From NCBI RefSeq assembly GCF_008123965.1, contig NZ_VSTH01000064.1:1-49159 (forward strand): a stretch of 49,159 nt of DNA, in the 5' to 3' direction. Below, in pieces: positions 7,891 through 15,593 of this stretch; the first letter of the stretch is position 1; each line of letters begins with the position of its first letter. A model generated the notes under the pieces. The model made no database searches, was not told where the DNA came from, and worked only from the letters and a program-made list of their open reading frames with translations. Position numbers and translations under genes: made by a program. This DNA comes from Bradyrhizobium hipponense (GTDB lineage Bacteria > Pseudomonadota > Alphaproteobacteria > Rhizobiales > Xanthobacteraceae).

Positions 7891-8114
7891 CGTTCGATCG
7901 CCATGGCTCGACTGTGCCGTCACCAGCATCGTCAGTTCGGGCGTATGGTCTTTGCCGGCCCGCCGTCCTTTCTTTTGCCTTGTCCCTTGCGGGGGGCGTT
8001 TACTGATCCAGCCTTGCCCTTGCGGAGGCTACTCGATCGTAGTTGTTGGGCCGATTCTCCCCGCGTCGGCCCGAGCGCGGATGCGCGGAGCGTTTCACAC
8101 GCTCCTTGGAGCTC

Positions 8115-8336
8115 TTATAACTTCAGGTCCACGCCGGCGGCTGCGACCCAGGGCGCCGTCTCGATGAAAAGACGAAAGGCATTGAGCGCGTTCAGTGCGT
8201 CCTTCTTGTTCCAGCCCGCGCCGTCGAGAATGCGAAGCTCTATGCCGGCGCCGGCGCTCGATGCCGTGCCTGTGATGAAGTCGTTCTGCTTGAAGCCCTG
8301 AACGCCGCGGTTAAGGGCGATGAAGTGATCAGCCAT
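8115..8336 (-). CDS. small hypothetical protein of the element, 73 aa
   Basis: Starts M-A-D-H-F-I-A-L-N-R-G-V-Q-G-F and continues DFITGTASSAGAGIELRIL, then a short helix (KKDALNALNAFRLFIETA). The pattern suggests a small beta-rich domain with a C-terminal helix. I do not recognise the family. A purine-rich GGGGGACGG precedes the ATG. It lies 15 bp downstream of the next gene in the same run and 225 bp before the beta-helix gene. A structural or accessory part of the particle is possible, by position only. Confidence 0.55.
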   Translation of the reverse strand: MADHFIALNRGVQGFKQNDFITGTASSAGAGIELRILDGAGWNKKDALNALNAFRLFIETAPWVAAAGVDLKL

Positions 8337-8351
8337 GGTCCGTCCCCCTGT

Positions 8352-8546
8352 TCACTGAAGCATGCGGACGCGATTGCCGATCGGCAGGAAGCCGGCCGGG
8401 ATCAGCGGTCGCGCGAGATCCTGGATCGCGCGCATCCAGTCGCTGCTGCGCTTTGCCCGCGCGCGCTGCAGAGGCGTGACGGACACTGTGACCTGCCGCT
8501 CTTCGTTGGTCTTGGGGTCAACGACGTCGACCTGATATTCGATCAT
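8352..8546 (-). CDS. small hypothetical protein of the element, 64 aa
   Basis: Starts M-I-E-Y-Q-V-D-V-V-D-P-K-T, with the strand-like VTVSVTPLQRARAKRSSDW and a C-terminal AGFLPIGNRVRML. Not recognised. The ATG at 8546 is 5 bp past the ATGA region that ends the preceding gene; a TTG at 8552 would overlap it. Translational coupling with the upstream gene is likely from the spacing. Confidence 0.5.
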   Translation of the reverse strand: MIEYQVDVVDPKTNEERQVTVSVTPLQRARAKRSSDWMRAIQDLARPLIPAGFLPIGNRVRMLQ

Positions 8547-8548
8547 GT

Positions 8549-9037
8549 TCAAAAACCCTTCCGCTCGCCCTTGATGCCGCCCGCGATCACGACGTTCGCC
8601 GTCATCATCAGCCGGACTGCTTCAGCTTCGTTTGAAAGAAAACGCTTTGAGAAAACCGGGTCGGCCATGTGGCGCGACTTCCAATCAGAAACCATCCGGT
8701 ATTCCTCTTTGCTAACGCCGGCGCCCTCAAGCGCCTCCCGCACGACGCCATCGGACAGGCCCAGCGTTCGCAACCATGATGCGCCCTCGGCGAGCCGCTT
8801 GGATCCGCTATCGGGGATTGTGTCCGCTCCCAGGATCTCGCCGCGCATGGCACGCTCGACTTCATCGCCGCCCTTTCCCAGCACGCCATGCAAGTCGTTC
8901 CACTGCTGCGTCGCTGCGACGTCGCCAGATAGGAGCTTTGAGCCGAATTCAGTGTTTGCCGTGAGCGCATCGATCTGCGCGCGGGCCTCGGCGGCGGTTG
9001 CGGGTGTGGATGGAGTTGTATTAGCTGGATTGGTCAT
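8549..9037 (-). CDS. hypothetical protein of the element, 162 aa
   Basis: An Ala/Thr-rich start (TNPANTTPSTPATAAEARAQ) is followed by an acidic helical body and GVSKEEYRMVSDWKSRHMAD near residues 107-126, then SKRFLSNEAEAVRLMMTANV. The length, acidity and helical content would suit a scaffold, chaperone or assembly factor, but I recognise no family and this is a guess. Its ATG overlaps the stop of the upstream 73-aa gene (ATGA at 9034-9037), and its stop sits 3 bp before the next start, so it is part of a tightly coupled run. Confidence 0.55.
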   Translation of the reverse strand: MTNPANTTPSTPATAAEARAQIDALTANTEFGSKLLSGDVAATQQWNDLHGVLGKGGDEVERAMRGEILGADTIPDSGSKRLAEGASWLRTLGLSDGVVREALEGAGVSKEEYRMVSDWKSRHMADPVFSKRFLSNEAEAVRLMMTANVVIAGGIKGERKGF

Positions 9038-9255
9038 GCCGCCAGTCCCTCAATCTCACTGCCTGCCCGATCAAACACGTCAGAAATCTTGTTGAGCCGC
9101 GAGACCTTCTCCGCGTCGGGCAGGTTGGCGGCAGCCAGATCGCTAAACGCTTTGGCGTAAGCAGCCTCCAAGCCCTTTGCGGCAGCGATGCTGCGCCTAC
9201 TCGCCTCGCGATCGACCATATCGAAATCGACGGGATATTTGATCGTGTCCCTCAT
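9034..9255 (-). CDS. small helical protein of the element, 73 aa
   Basis: Starts MRDTIKYPVDFDMVDREASR and then forms Ala-rich amphipathic helices (AAAKGLEAAYAKAFSDLAAA, SRLNKISDVFDRAGSEIE). Both ends overlap neighbours in ATGA patterns (9034-9037 and 9252-9255), so expression is coupled on both sides. Family not recognised. Confidence 0.55.
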   Translation of the reverse strand: MRDTIKYPVDFDMVDREASRRSIAAAKGLEAAYAKAFSDLAAANLPDAEKVSRLNKISDVFDRAGSEIEGLAA

Positions 9256-9995
9256 GCTGCCTCCGAAATGTGAGATTTAAGCGCGTCAAACCGATCGCGC
9301 AGGAGTCCGACGAAGTACGCACCGGCTCGCCGAAACGCCGCCGCTGCCGGTTCGATGGAAGGCCGGTCGTGGGCCAACATTGCGTGAGGCGGCCGCGCGC
9401 CAGGCAAAAAGGCATTGGGCATTCCGTTCCGGAAGGTCTCGCCGGCCAGAAGTGCGTCGATGTGGATCGGGTTCGCGACGCCGCGCATCATGATGTCCAC
9501 CGACTTGAAGTCGATCGGGTGCGGAACAATCCCGATGGGGAGTTTTTGCTGCATCTCCTCGGTCAGCGCGCCGAGATTGACGCGCAGCTTCGCCGCCTGC
9601 TCAAGCAGTCCGGATAGCTCGACGCCGACCCGCGTCCACTCCTCCGCGGTCGCCGCGAATTCGCGCAATTGCCGGTCGCGAGCGGCAGCATGCTCGGCGA
9701 GATCTGCCTCTGCGTCCTGACGCAACGCGAGACGCAAGGCCGCTTGCAGCTCGGCCACGGCTGTTCTGGCGGCCTCGATCTTGGACCTGTGCGCCGCAAG
9801 TTTGTCTGCCGCCCCCGCCTTCCGCTCCGCAGCATCGAGGGCAAACTCTGCGCCCTGCTCCTCGAGCTCGGCCAGCGCGCCAATGGCGCAATTCAACTTC
9901 TCTTGCACCGCCGGCGCGCGCGGCGCCGATGCCTTGGGTTGCGACAACGGATGCTCTGCGGCCTCTTCGGCTGGCTTCTTCCGGAACATGGTCAT
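9252..9995 (-). CDS. coiled-coil protein of the element, 247 aa
   Basis: Starts MTMFRKKPAEEAAEHPLSQP. Residues about 30-155 are a long Ala/Glu/Arg/Leu-rich stretch with heptad-like periodicity (EKLNCAIGALAELEEQGAEF, TAVAELQAALRLALRQDAEA), a probable coiled coil. The last 90 residues are a different domain, with IGIVPHPIDFKSVDIMMRGV and a Pro-rich FLPGARPPHAMLAHDRPS. The family is not recognised. The ATG at 9995 follows GTGGGGGATC; a GTG at 10007 is less likely. The stop overlaps the next start (ATGA). A structural or assembly role is conceivable from length and position only. Confidence 0.6.
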   Translation of the reverse strand: MTMFRKKPAEEAAEHPLSQPKASAPRAPAVQEKLNCAIGALAELEEQGAEFALDAAERKAGAADKLAAHRSKIEAARTAVAELQAALRLALRQDAEADLAEHAAARDRQLREFAATAEEWTRVGVELSGLLEQAAKLRVNLGALTEEMQQKLPIGIVPHPIDFKSVDIMMRGVANPIHIDALLAGETFRNGMPNAFLPGARPPHAMLAHDRPSIEPAAAAFRRAGAYFVGLLRDRFDALKSHISEAA

Positions 9996-10007
9996 GATCC
10001 CCCACAC

Positions 10008-10184
10008 CTATGCTGCTTGTGACGCCTGCGCCGGCTGCGGGTTCGGAGCGATCTTCGCCGCGAGCGCGTCCTCGATCAGGTTCGCCAGGAACTGCGACAC
10101 CGGGCGGCGCTCTTCCAACGCGGCGGCGCGGATTGCGTCGGCGAGCTCAGCCTTCGGGCGGAAGCTCAGGTGGGGTTTCGACAT
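10008..10184 (-). CDS. small ribbon-helix-helix-like protein, 58 aa
   Basis: Reads MSKPHLSFRPKAELADAIRA, then ALEERRPVSQFLANLIEDAL and an Ala/Pro/Gln tail. The order strand (HLSFRP), helix (AELADAIRAAALEE), R-R-P-V-S turn, helix (QFLANLIEDALAA) is that of Arc/MetJ-type or plasmid partition-type ribbon-helix-helix DNA-binding proteins. CGGAGG lies six bases before the ATG. Its stop is 13 bp before the ATG of the coiled-coil gene, and its first 38 bases overlap the end of the upstream gene. It may regulate this gene run; that is inference from fold and position. Confidence 0.6.
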   Translation of the reverse strand: MSKPHLSFRPKAELADAIRAAALEERRPVSQFLANLIEDALAAKIAPNPQPAQASQAA

Positions 10185-10778
10185 TGTTGTCCTCCGTTGT
10201 GGCCGTCACTGTCTTTTGTCCCCGCGCGTTCAGCAACGCACCGCGTGTCCGCCGGGGGCGCATCTTGGGGCGGAGGCGCGGCACCCAGCGCGAGCGCATG
10301 CGAGCCGCTATCTCGGGATCTTCAACGAACTCGATCCGTGCGATCCCGAGCGCGAGCGCGCCCAGGATCAAGCCGAGCGACTGCGGGCCCAGCCGCTTCA
10401 GTGGCTCCGGCGAGAGGACTTTGCTGGCGTATCCAGACGCCCACCCGGTCAAATGATCGATTGTCTCGTGCGTCAGGGAAAGGGCGTCACGGCGCCGGCG
10501 GATCAGGTCGAGCAACTCGTCCGGCGTGGTGATGATCCGCGGTACCGCCGCAGGCTCACTGGGAGGCTCTGGGGCTGGCTCTGGCTCGCTTGCGGTCGCC
10601 GGGGACGCGGTTCCGGTGCAGCCTCAACCGGCGCCGCGCGGGCGGCCTTGGAGCGCTCGAATTGCGGTGAGATGCTGAGGCACCCGGATCGCCACTGCTT
10701 CTTGTCGCGCGTCCCGACGTTGGCCGTAAACGCGTTCTGCTCGTCGATCTCCTCGAGAAGGTCCAGCTGCTCACTCAC
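10147..10778 (-). pseudogene. DNA-binding-like protein split by a one-base frameshift in a C run
   Basis: The first frame starts at a GTG (10778) and reads VSEQLDLLEEIDEQNAFTAN, then TRDKKQWRSGCLSISPQFER and A-A-P-V-E-A-A-P-E-P-R, where it runs into an Arg-rich, non-homologous tail stopping at 10503. In another frame the reading resumes as S-P-A-T-A-S-E-P-E-P-A-P-E-P with no start codon of its own except a TTG, then TTPDELLDLIRRRRDALSLT, a helix-turn-helix-like block common in Bradyrhizobium phage-related proteins. One extra C in the CCCC near 10599-10602 would restore a protein of about 210 residues. The two parts share one Glu/Pro-rich linker, which supports a single gene. If the sequence is right it is broken. 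The role is unknown. Confidence 0.6.
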
Positions 10779-11385
10779 CTCGGGACACCCGTGTGCAAGT
10801 GGCGCCGTTGTGGACGAAAGTTCTCGGAGAGGACGCCGCCGATTTTTTCGGGAGCCGCCGCGAAAAATGGAGAGGACATGAAATCGGGACAAGCGCGCGG
10901 GATTTCCCCCACCCCCCGTCGATCTTGGATTTCACCAGGCCAAACCATGGGGATCTGGCGGACGATCGGTCGGCTGCCTCGCGCGTGCGTCAGCTTCCAA
11001 GAGTGTTGAAGTTCATGAGAGAGCGCGCGCGAAAACCCTTCGCCGACGGACACCACATGATTGGGACAAATCGGACGACGATGGCGGTTGAGCAACGCAA
11101 TCAGCGAATTACCGATTAACCGCGATCGGTCGTGCGGTAGTGGGAAGCGCATGGGAAGCGTTCGGCCCGGCAACGGCGACATTCGTAACAAGTTACTCCC
11201 GCGGCCAGGTGAGCGCATAATGCACCGTCCGCTGGCTCCGACCTCGGCGTTACGACATGCATGCCGACAACGACCTGTCCTAAGCCCCCTCTTCGAAAGG
11301 CTGGTGACGCATGTGACGGGAAACCTACTTATCGGCGTCACGCGCGCGCGTGTAACGTGGTTATAGTAATCTCGTGTCACATCCG
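10779..11385. other. 607-bp non-coding or uncertain stretch with origin/operator-like repeats
   Basis: It lies between the primase remnant and the downstream gene run. The part nearest the primase carries inverted repeats (entered separately). A frame ending at 10775 overlaps the GTG of the next gene in a GTGA pattern and could be a gene starting near MRFPLPHDRSRL, but the composition is unconvincing and there is no family match. A promoter for the downstream run is expected here; none was placed with confidence. Confidence 0.4.
11141..11158 (+). repeat. TGGGAAGC-nn-ATGGGAA paired motif (copy 2)
   Basis: TGGGAAGC is followed after two bases by ATGGGAAG, a 10-bp period. The same arrangement, same strand, is at 63-80 (TGGGAAGC, then ATGGGAAA), and two single copies spaced 22 bp apart lie beside the integrase at 15592-15621. 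Possible binding sites for a protein of the element. Confidence 0.4.
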
Positions 11386-11390
11386 TCACC
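11303..11390. repeat. inverted GGTGACGnATGTGAC repeats, candidate origin or operator
   Basis: GGTGACGCATGTGACGGG at 11303-11320 and the reverse complement of GGTGACGGATGTGACACG at 11373-11390 agree at 15 of 18 positions. Each holds two GTGAC boxes nine bases apart. Between them lies an imperfect palindrome, CGTCACGCGCGCG then TGTAACG (11336-11357). The array overlaps the end of the frameshifted primase gene. Iterons near a D5/P4-type primase gene are the usual form of a satellite replication origin; an operator is the alternative. Confidence 0.5.
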
Positions 11391-12811
11391 GAGCATAATC
11401 CCCTACGATATCGGACAGGTCTGACGTCAAGCGCAGGCCATAGAAACCACGTCCGGAATTGAGGCGATGGGGCGTGAAGCCTCGATCGACCAGCTTCTGG
11501 GTGAACGTCTTGCTGCTGCCGGCGTGTTCGCTGGAAGCGTCGGCCCAGGCCTTCCAGTCGCTGTACAGCGCGGTGGACGAGGTCCAGGCGTTCGGGTCGC
11601 GCCTGCATCGGTCGTCAATTATCCTCGGCGTTGAGGTATTCAGCGGTCGCCTTGGTCACCGCCTCGGGCGGCGCCAATCCAATGCGCTGCCACTCGAGGC
11701 AGCCCTCGATCATCCAGGACAGGATGCCCGGCCACTCAGCCCTGATCTTGTCAGACAGGTCCGGGTCCCGCTCCTCCGCCGGGATGGTCACGGTGAAGGG
11801 GATCAGGTGAAAGCGCCGCTTGATGGCCTCATCCACCGATCGAAGGCCGGGCTTGTGGTTGCCGGCGATCAAGAGCTTGAACTGCGGGGTGAACTCGAAG
11901 AAGTCCTGCCGCATGAAGCGCGCCGATATCTTGTCCCCGCCAGTGAGCGCTTTAATCCGGGCCTCGGCCCACCGACGGTTCTCTTCCGTTTCATTGGCCG
12001 TGACGAGCCGGGCTCCACGAAGTCCGGCAAGCTCGGTCGGATGCTGGGCAAATGAGGACGCCGTGAAGGTCTCGATCGGCGAGGTCCTGTGGTAGTCTTG
12101 CAGGATCCCCGAGATGGCGTTGATGAACACGCCCTTCCCGTTCCCTCCGGTGCCGTACAGGAAGAACAGTGCCTGGGCGCTGGTCGAGCCGGTCAAGGCA
12201 TAGCCGGCAACCCGCTGCAAGAAGGCCTGGAGCTCGGTATCGCCTTCCGTGATCCTCATCAGGAACTGCCTGAAGATCGGACAGGCGCCCGCCGGAGACA
12301 CGGCGGTGATGCTGGTGAAGTAGTCGTCAGAGCGGTGCGGCCGGCGCACGCCCGACCGGAGGTCAATTACGCATTCCGGCGTGTTGAGCAGCCACGGATC
12401 GATGTCCCACTGTGCGGTGGTGGCGGCGATTGCCCTGTCCGACTTCGCCAGCCGCTCAACGGCTGCCACAGTCTTCGCGCTTGCCAGATTAACGGCAACC
12501 TTCGGCTTGTTGCATTCGGCGGCGGCAGTGCGGCAGATGCACCTAGCATAGTCGAAGCCAGCGAGCGTTTCATCGGCCCCCCATTTACGGCCGTCCCAAA
12601 TCATCCACTTGCCCCAGGCAGACACGAAGCGCAGGTCGTTGCGGTGCTCGTCGGCAAAGCGCAGAGCGAGTGCCTCGTCGGTAAAAGCGGGCGGGCGCGG
12701 AACGTCATCGCGATGTTCTGCGAGTTCTTCGGTTTTGGCGGGTGGGCGCCTATCGAGGCCCATATCGGTCAAGACCTGCAGGGCCATCGCCTTATTTGCG
12801 GGGCTCAGCAT
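11386..12811 (-). pseudogene. D5/P4-family primase-helicase, frameshifted near its 3' end
   Basis: The main frame (398 codons, 12811 to 11615) is a superfamily 3 helicase of the phage/plasmid D5 type. The D5_N region spans about 45-200; Walker A GTGGNGKG is at 220-227; Walker B-like RLVTANE at 268-274; sensor LLIAGNHKP at 313-321; and the arginine-finger region AIKRRF at 329-334. The frame ends early at NAEDN. One base over, the reading continues I-D-D-R-C-R-R-D-P-N-A-W-T-S-S-T and KTFTQKLVDRGFTPHRLNSG to a stop at 11386, the normal C-terminal winged-helix part of this family. A small indel near 11612-11618 separates them. The core motor may still work; the C-terminal domain, thought to bind the origin, is lost. 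The start overlaps the upstream stop. Confidence 0.75.
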
Positions 12812-13347
12812 CAGGTGGCCTCCAGCATCTCGAGCAGCGCCGGCGCATCATCCGGATGACCGCGGAGCCAAGCGGCGAGCAGCTCGGGATTGCCCTCGCT
12901 CATCACGATGTAGAAGTCGTCGATCGTTGATTGTGGCGTGCGATATGACGCCTTCTCGATGGCGGCCTTCATTGGCGGCAGTTCACCAGTCCAGCGCCAC
13001 CGGTCGCGCGGATCGGCCAATTCCCACTGCATCACGAGTTGCGACGCATAGTCGGAAGGTATCTCCGGCTCGACTTCTGTGCCGGCCAACTCGTCCGCAA
13101 CCTGCGCGGCCACGATGGCGCGGAAGCGCTCAAAGGGCTTTGCGATTAGCCGCTGTACATGGTCCTGCCCGCAAGCAGCGACGAGCCCCGATTCCTCCGC
13201 AAACTGCTGAAGGGGATCAACCGCGTCAGCGAGATGTTCGAATTGGTATTCGTATTCGAGATAGGCGCGGATCAGCGCGCGCGTTTCGAGCAGCCAGATT
13301 GCATCTTCCAGCGCTTTTCCATCGAGAATTTTTGCTGGCGCACTCAT
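12811..13347 (-). CDS. hypothetical early protein of the element, 178 aa
   Basis: A mixed, acidic protein starting MSAPAKILDGKALEDAIWLL, with ALIRAYLEYEYQFEHLADAV near residues 24-43 and a C-terminal WLRGHPDDAPALLEMLEAT. I do not recognise it. Its ATG overlaps the stop of the PC4-like gene (ATGA) and its stop overlaps the primase ATG (TGATG), so it is translated between the two as part of one transcript. A replication accessory role is suggested only by position. Confidence 0.6.
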   Translation of the reverse strand: MSAPAKILDGKALEDAIWLLETRALIRAYLEYEYQFEHLADAVDPLQQFAEESGLVAACGQDHVQRLIAKPFERFRAIVAAQVADELAGTEVEPEIPSDYASQLVMQWELADPRDRWRWTGELPPMKAAIEKASYRTPQSTIDDFYIVMSEGNPELLAAWLRGHPDDAPALLEMLEAT

Positions 13348-13622
13348 TCGGCCTCGTCCCCCTCGAGGAGGCCGAGCTCCTGGGCCTTGATGAGCGCTTT
13401 GTTGATGGCCCTTTGTAAGTCCAACAACCGCGTCACCTTCATGGTGATGCCCTTGGTCGTTGGATGGATCTTCCCTTCCTTGTCGTGAACGTGCTTCCTC
13501 AGATCCACCAGGGTGTGACCCTTGAACGTCTGCAACGTCGTGGTGATCACGTCCTTGCGGCGATTTGAGAAGAAGCGGTCGACGACGACCGGCTCGGGCA
13601 GCTCAGGCTTGCGGGCTGCCAT
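13344..13622 (-). CDS. PC4/Sub1-like single-stranded DNA-binding protein
   Basis: A 92-residue protein containing VVVDRFFSNRRKDVITTTLQ, then FKGHTLVDLRKHVHD, then G-K-I-H-P-T-T-K-G-I-T-M-K-V. This is the strand order and sequence style of the transcriptional coactivator p15/PC4 domain (PF02229), where F-K-G-x-x-L-V-D-L-R and P-T-x-K-G-I are the typical patches; PC4 domains dimerise and bind ssDNA. A C-terminal helix (LLDLQRAINKALIKAQELGL) could form the dimer contact. It lies 2 bp after the AlpA-like gene and overlaps the next start by four bases. Beside a primase it may protect ssDNA during replication or act in transcription; that is inference. Confidence 0.75.
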   Translation of the reverse strand: MAARKPELPEPVVVDRFFSNRRKDVITTTLQTFKGHTLVDLRKHVHDKEGKIHPTTKGITMKVTRLLDLQRAINKALIKAQELGLLEGDEAE

Positions 13623-13624
13623 GA

Positions 13625-13846
13625 CTAGGCCGCCGTCTCGATCAGGCGCGACGCCTGCCAGCGCCGGTTTTCAGCGACCGTCACGCCCTTGCGACGTTCC
13701 GAAAGCTTGATGAATTGCGGACCATTGCCGGCGGCGATGAGCCTCTGTCCGGTGCTGCGTGAAAAGCCATTCAGCTTGCACCAGTCGTCGAACGATAAAA
13801 CCCGGTCGCCCTCAATATAGCCTGGTATTTCCTGCTTCTGAGACAT
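13625..13846 (-). CDS. AlpA-like excisionase / HTH regulator, 73 aa
   Basis: Contains D-W-C-K-L-N-G-F-S-R-S-T-G-Q-R-L-I-A-A-G-N-G-P, a MerR/AlpA-type winged helix-turn-helix core, followed by FIKLSERRKGVTVAENRRWQ, the wing with its conserved R-R-x-x-V and W. Proteins of this shape next to an integrase act as recombination directionality factors or as regulators of satellite genes (AlpA of CP4-57 and P4-like elements). AGAGG lies seven bases before the ATG at 13846. It sits between the 154-aa gene and the PC4-like gene in the early run. Confidence 0.75.
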   Translation of the reverse strand: MSQKQEIPGYIEGDRVLSFDDWCKLNGFSRSTGQRLIAAGNGPQFIKLSERRKGVTVAENRRWQASRLIETAA

Positions 13847-13915
13847 TCTGCACCTCTGCGCGTCTTCAAGATGCCGCTAGAGGTATCGCTGATTTGTCGG
13901 CGTTAAGTGAGACGA

Positions 13916-14380
13916 TTAGGCCTTCCGTTTCTGTCGCCCTATTTGTCTCACTGCTGGTTGACGCTGAAGCGCTCGGTCAAGGCGTCGGATGATGGATTTG
14001 ACTTCCCTCTCGTCCTGGTCTCGGTTTTTGCCGACCACCTTTCCCACAATCCTCTTTCGGATTTTCACCGATTGATTCTTCAAGGCGTGCCTCGCGAAGT
14101 CGCTTTTGCTTTGCCAATGTCCAGCCAGCCAAAGCTGAACGAGGTATTTGTCGGACTCGGGGTCGTGAGGGCCTTTCCGTTTTGAGGCGGCATCGCTTTT
14201 CGCGCGGCGGAGCTCCTTCGGGGCCGCCCTTGCCTGTTCACGAAACAATTTGGCTGCCTTCGCCGGACCGAAGATCGCGCAACCTTCGCGAAACAGGAAT
14301 ACGAGCCGTTCCCTAAAATGTTCACGCGCTTCTTCGGTGAGGCCAAGATCAAAAGCGGCACCGGCCCCGGGCGGCTTCAC
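13916..14380 (-). CDS. basic hypothetical protein following the integrase, 154 aa
   Basis: Starts at a GTG (14380) that overlaps the integrase stop in a GTGA pattern, reading VKPPGAGAAFDLGLTEEARE. The body is helical and strongly basic (AKLFREQARAAPKELRRAKS, SVKIRKRIVGKVVGKNRDQD), as expected of a nucleic acid-binding protein, but I recognise no domain. Coupled translation with the integrase suggests a role in regulation or recombination, by position only. A frame extending to 14410 exists but would overlap the integrase further. Confidence 0.6.
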   Translation of the reverse strand: MKPPGAGAAFDLGLTEEAREHFRERLVFLFREGCAIFGPAKAAKLFREQARAAPKELRRAKSDAASKRKGPHDPESDKYLVQLWLAGHWQSKSDFARHALKNQSVKIRKRIVGKVVGKNRDQDEREVKSIIRRLDRALQRQPAVRQIGRQKRKA

Positions 14381-15593
14381 TGCACGATCGCAAGCAGGTG
14401 CGCCTCCCACTTCTGAAGCGCCTCGGCGATCTCGGGGCCGTAATCGTGGTGATCGTATACGCCGCCGATACCAGACTTGTGGCCGGCATGGTTCAGCACC
14501 AGCTCGGCAACGTGGGGGAGGACGCCGAGCTTGCCCATTCGAGTGCGGACGGTCCTGCGAAGATCGTGAAGGCGAAAAGGTACCAACGCTCTGCCTTCGG
14601 TCGCCGTGATGCGCGCGTTAAGCGCAAGGGTGTTGTATGACCACGCGTTGAAGCCGTTCGCCCCGCCGCCGAACAGCGTTGCGCGACTGTTGCGTCGCCG
14701 GATTGATCGGACGATTTCAAGGGCCGTTGCGGACAGTGGGAGCTCGTGCGGCCGCTTCGCCTTGGTCCTCTCTCGGGGCAGCAAAAGCTTGCCCTGGCCG
14801 ACGTCGAGTTCTTCCCAGCGAAGGCCGCCGATTTCGTCCCGCCGGCAGGCGGTCAACAGCAGCAGCCGGACGATCTTCCCGAAATCGTCATCGAGGCAGT
14901 TCCGCCAGATGATGCGGATCTCGTCATCGTTCAAAACCCGATCTCGGGCAGGCTTGCCATAAACGGGGTTATCCGTGCCGATGGTGGGGTTTGCCTTCAC
15001 ACCTATCCCTTGGCGCATGCACCACCCATAGAACGTCGATATGGCCCCCCGGGCTCGAGCCGCCGAGGTCGGTCCGTGGTCGCGGATGAGGTCCCGGATC
15101 AACTTGGCGACGTCTTCGAACGCCACCTTCGCCACGGGCTTCTTCTGCAGGGGCCCGCAGTGTCGACGCAAGTATCGCTCCTCTGCGATGAACGTGTTTT
15201 GCCGCAGCGTCCTGGCTGCTAATCTGGCCTCCTGTGCCGCGAGGTACTGTTCTACAGCCTTTTCGAACGTCAGTGCGTCCGCGGCCTGCTCCGCCCGCCG
15301 GCCGGCCTCCTCAGCGTCCGGATCGATGCCGAGCTCGACCTGGGCGAACCGGTTTCGGGCGATGCCGCGGGCAGCCTCCAAGGTGACCTTCCGGACGTCG
15401 CCGAGGCTCTTGCGCCGCTGCTCGATCCGACGCGGTACTGGACCACATAGGAGGCCTTGCCGGTCCGGAGCCGCACGCCAAAGCCCGGCAGGTCCGGGTC
15501 CCACGCAATATGGTCGGCCTTGCCGGTCGGGAGGCTGAGCCGCCGAACGTACGCGTCGGTGAATCGGATGCGATCGTCGGAAATCTTGAGCAT
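14377..15593 (-). pseudogene. tyrosine recombinase (integrase), frameshifted after the N-terminal domain
   Basis: The N-terminal part (ATG at 15593) reads MLKISDDRIRFTDAYVRRLS and ends L-P-G-F-G-V-R-L-R-T-G-K-A-S-Y-V-V-Q-Y-R-V-G, the DUF4102-type arm-binding domain of phage and island integrases. There the frame changes: the next frame continues IEQRRKSLGDVRKVTLEAAR and runs through a SAM-like core domain to the catalytic domain, where TACRRDEIGGLRW (Arg), HDLRRTVRTRMG (His-x-x-Arg), L-N-H-A-G-H (His) and VYDHHDY (Tyr) are all present. One missing base near 15433-15440 accounts for the break. The catalytic residues are intact but no full-length product is expected, so the element is probably unable to excise. 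It reads away from the comEC junction. Confidence 0.8.

Noticed and set aside
10775..11608. 277-codon minus-strand frame through the repeat region, ending in a GTGA overlap with the next gene
   Set aside because: It overlaps the true C-terminal reading of the primase and its composition is atypical; only a shorter gene starting near MRFPLPHDRS would be conceivable, without support.
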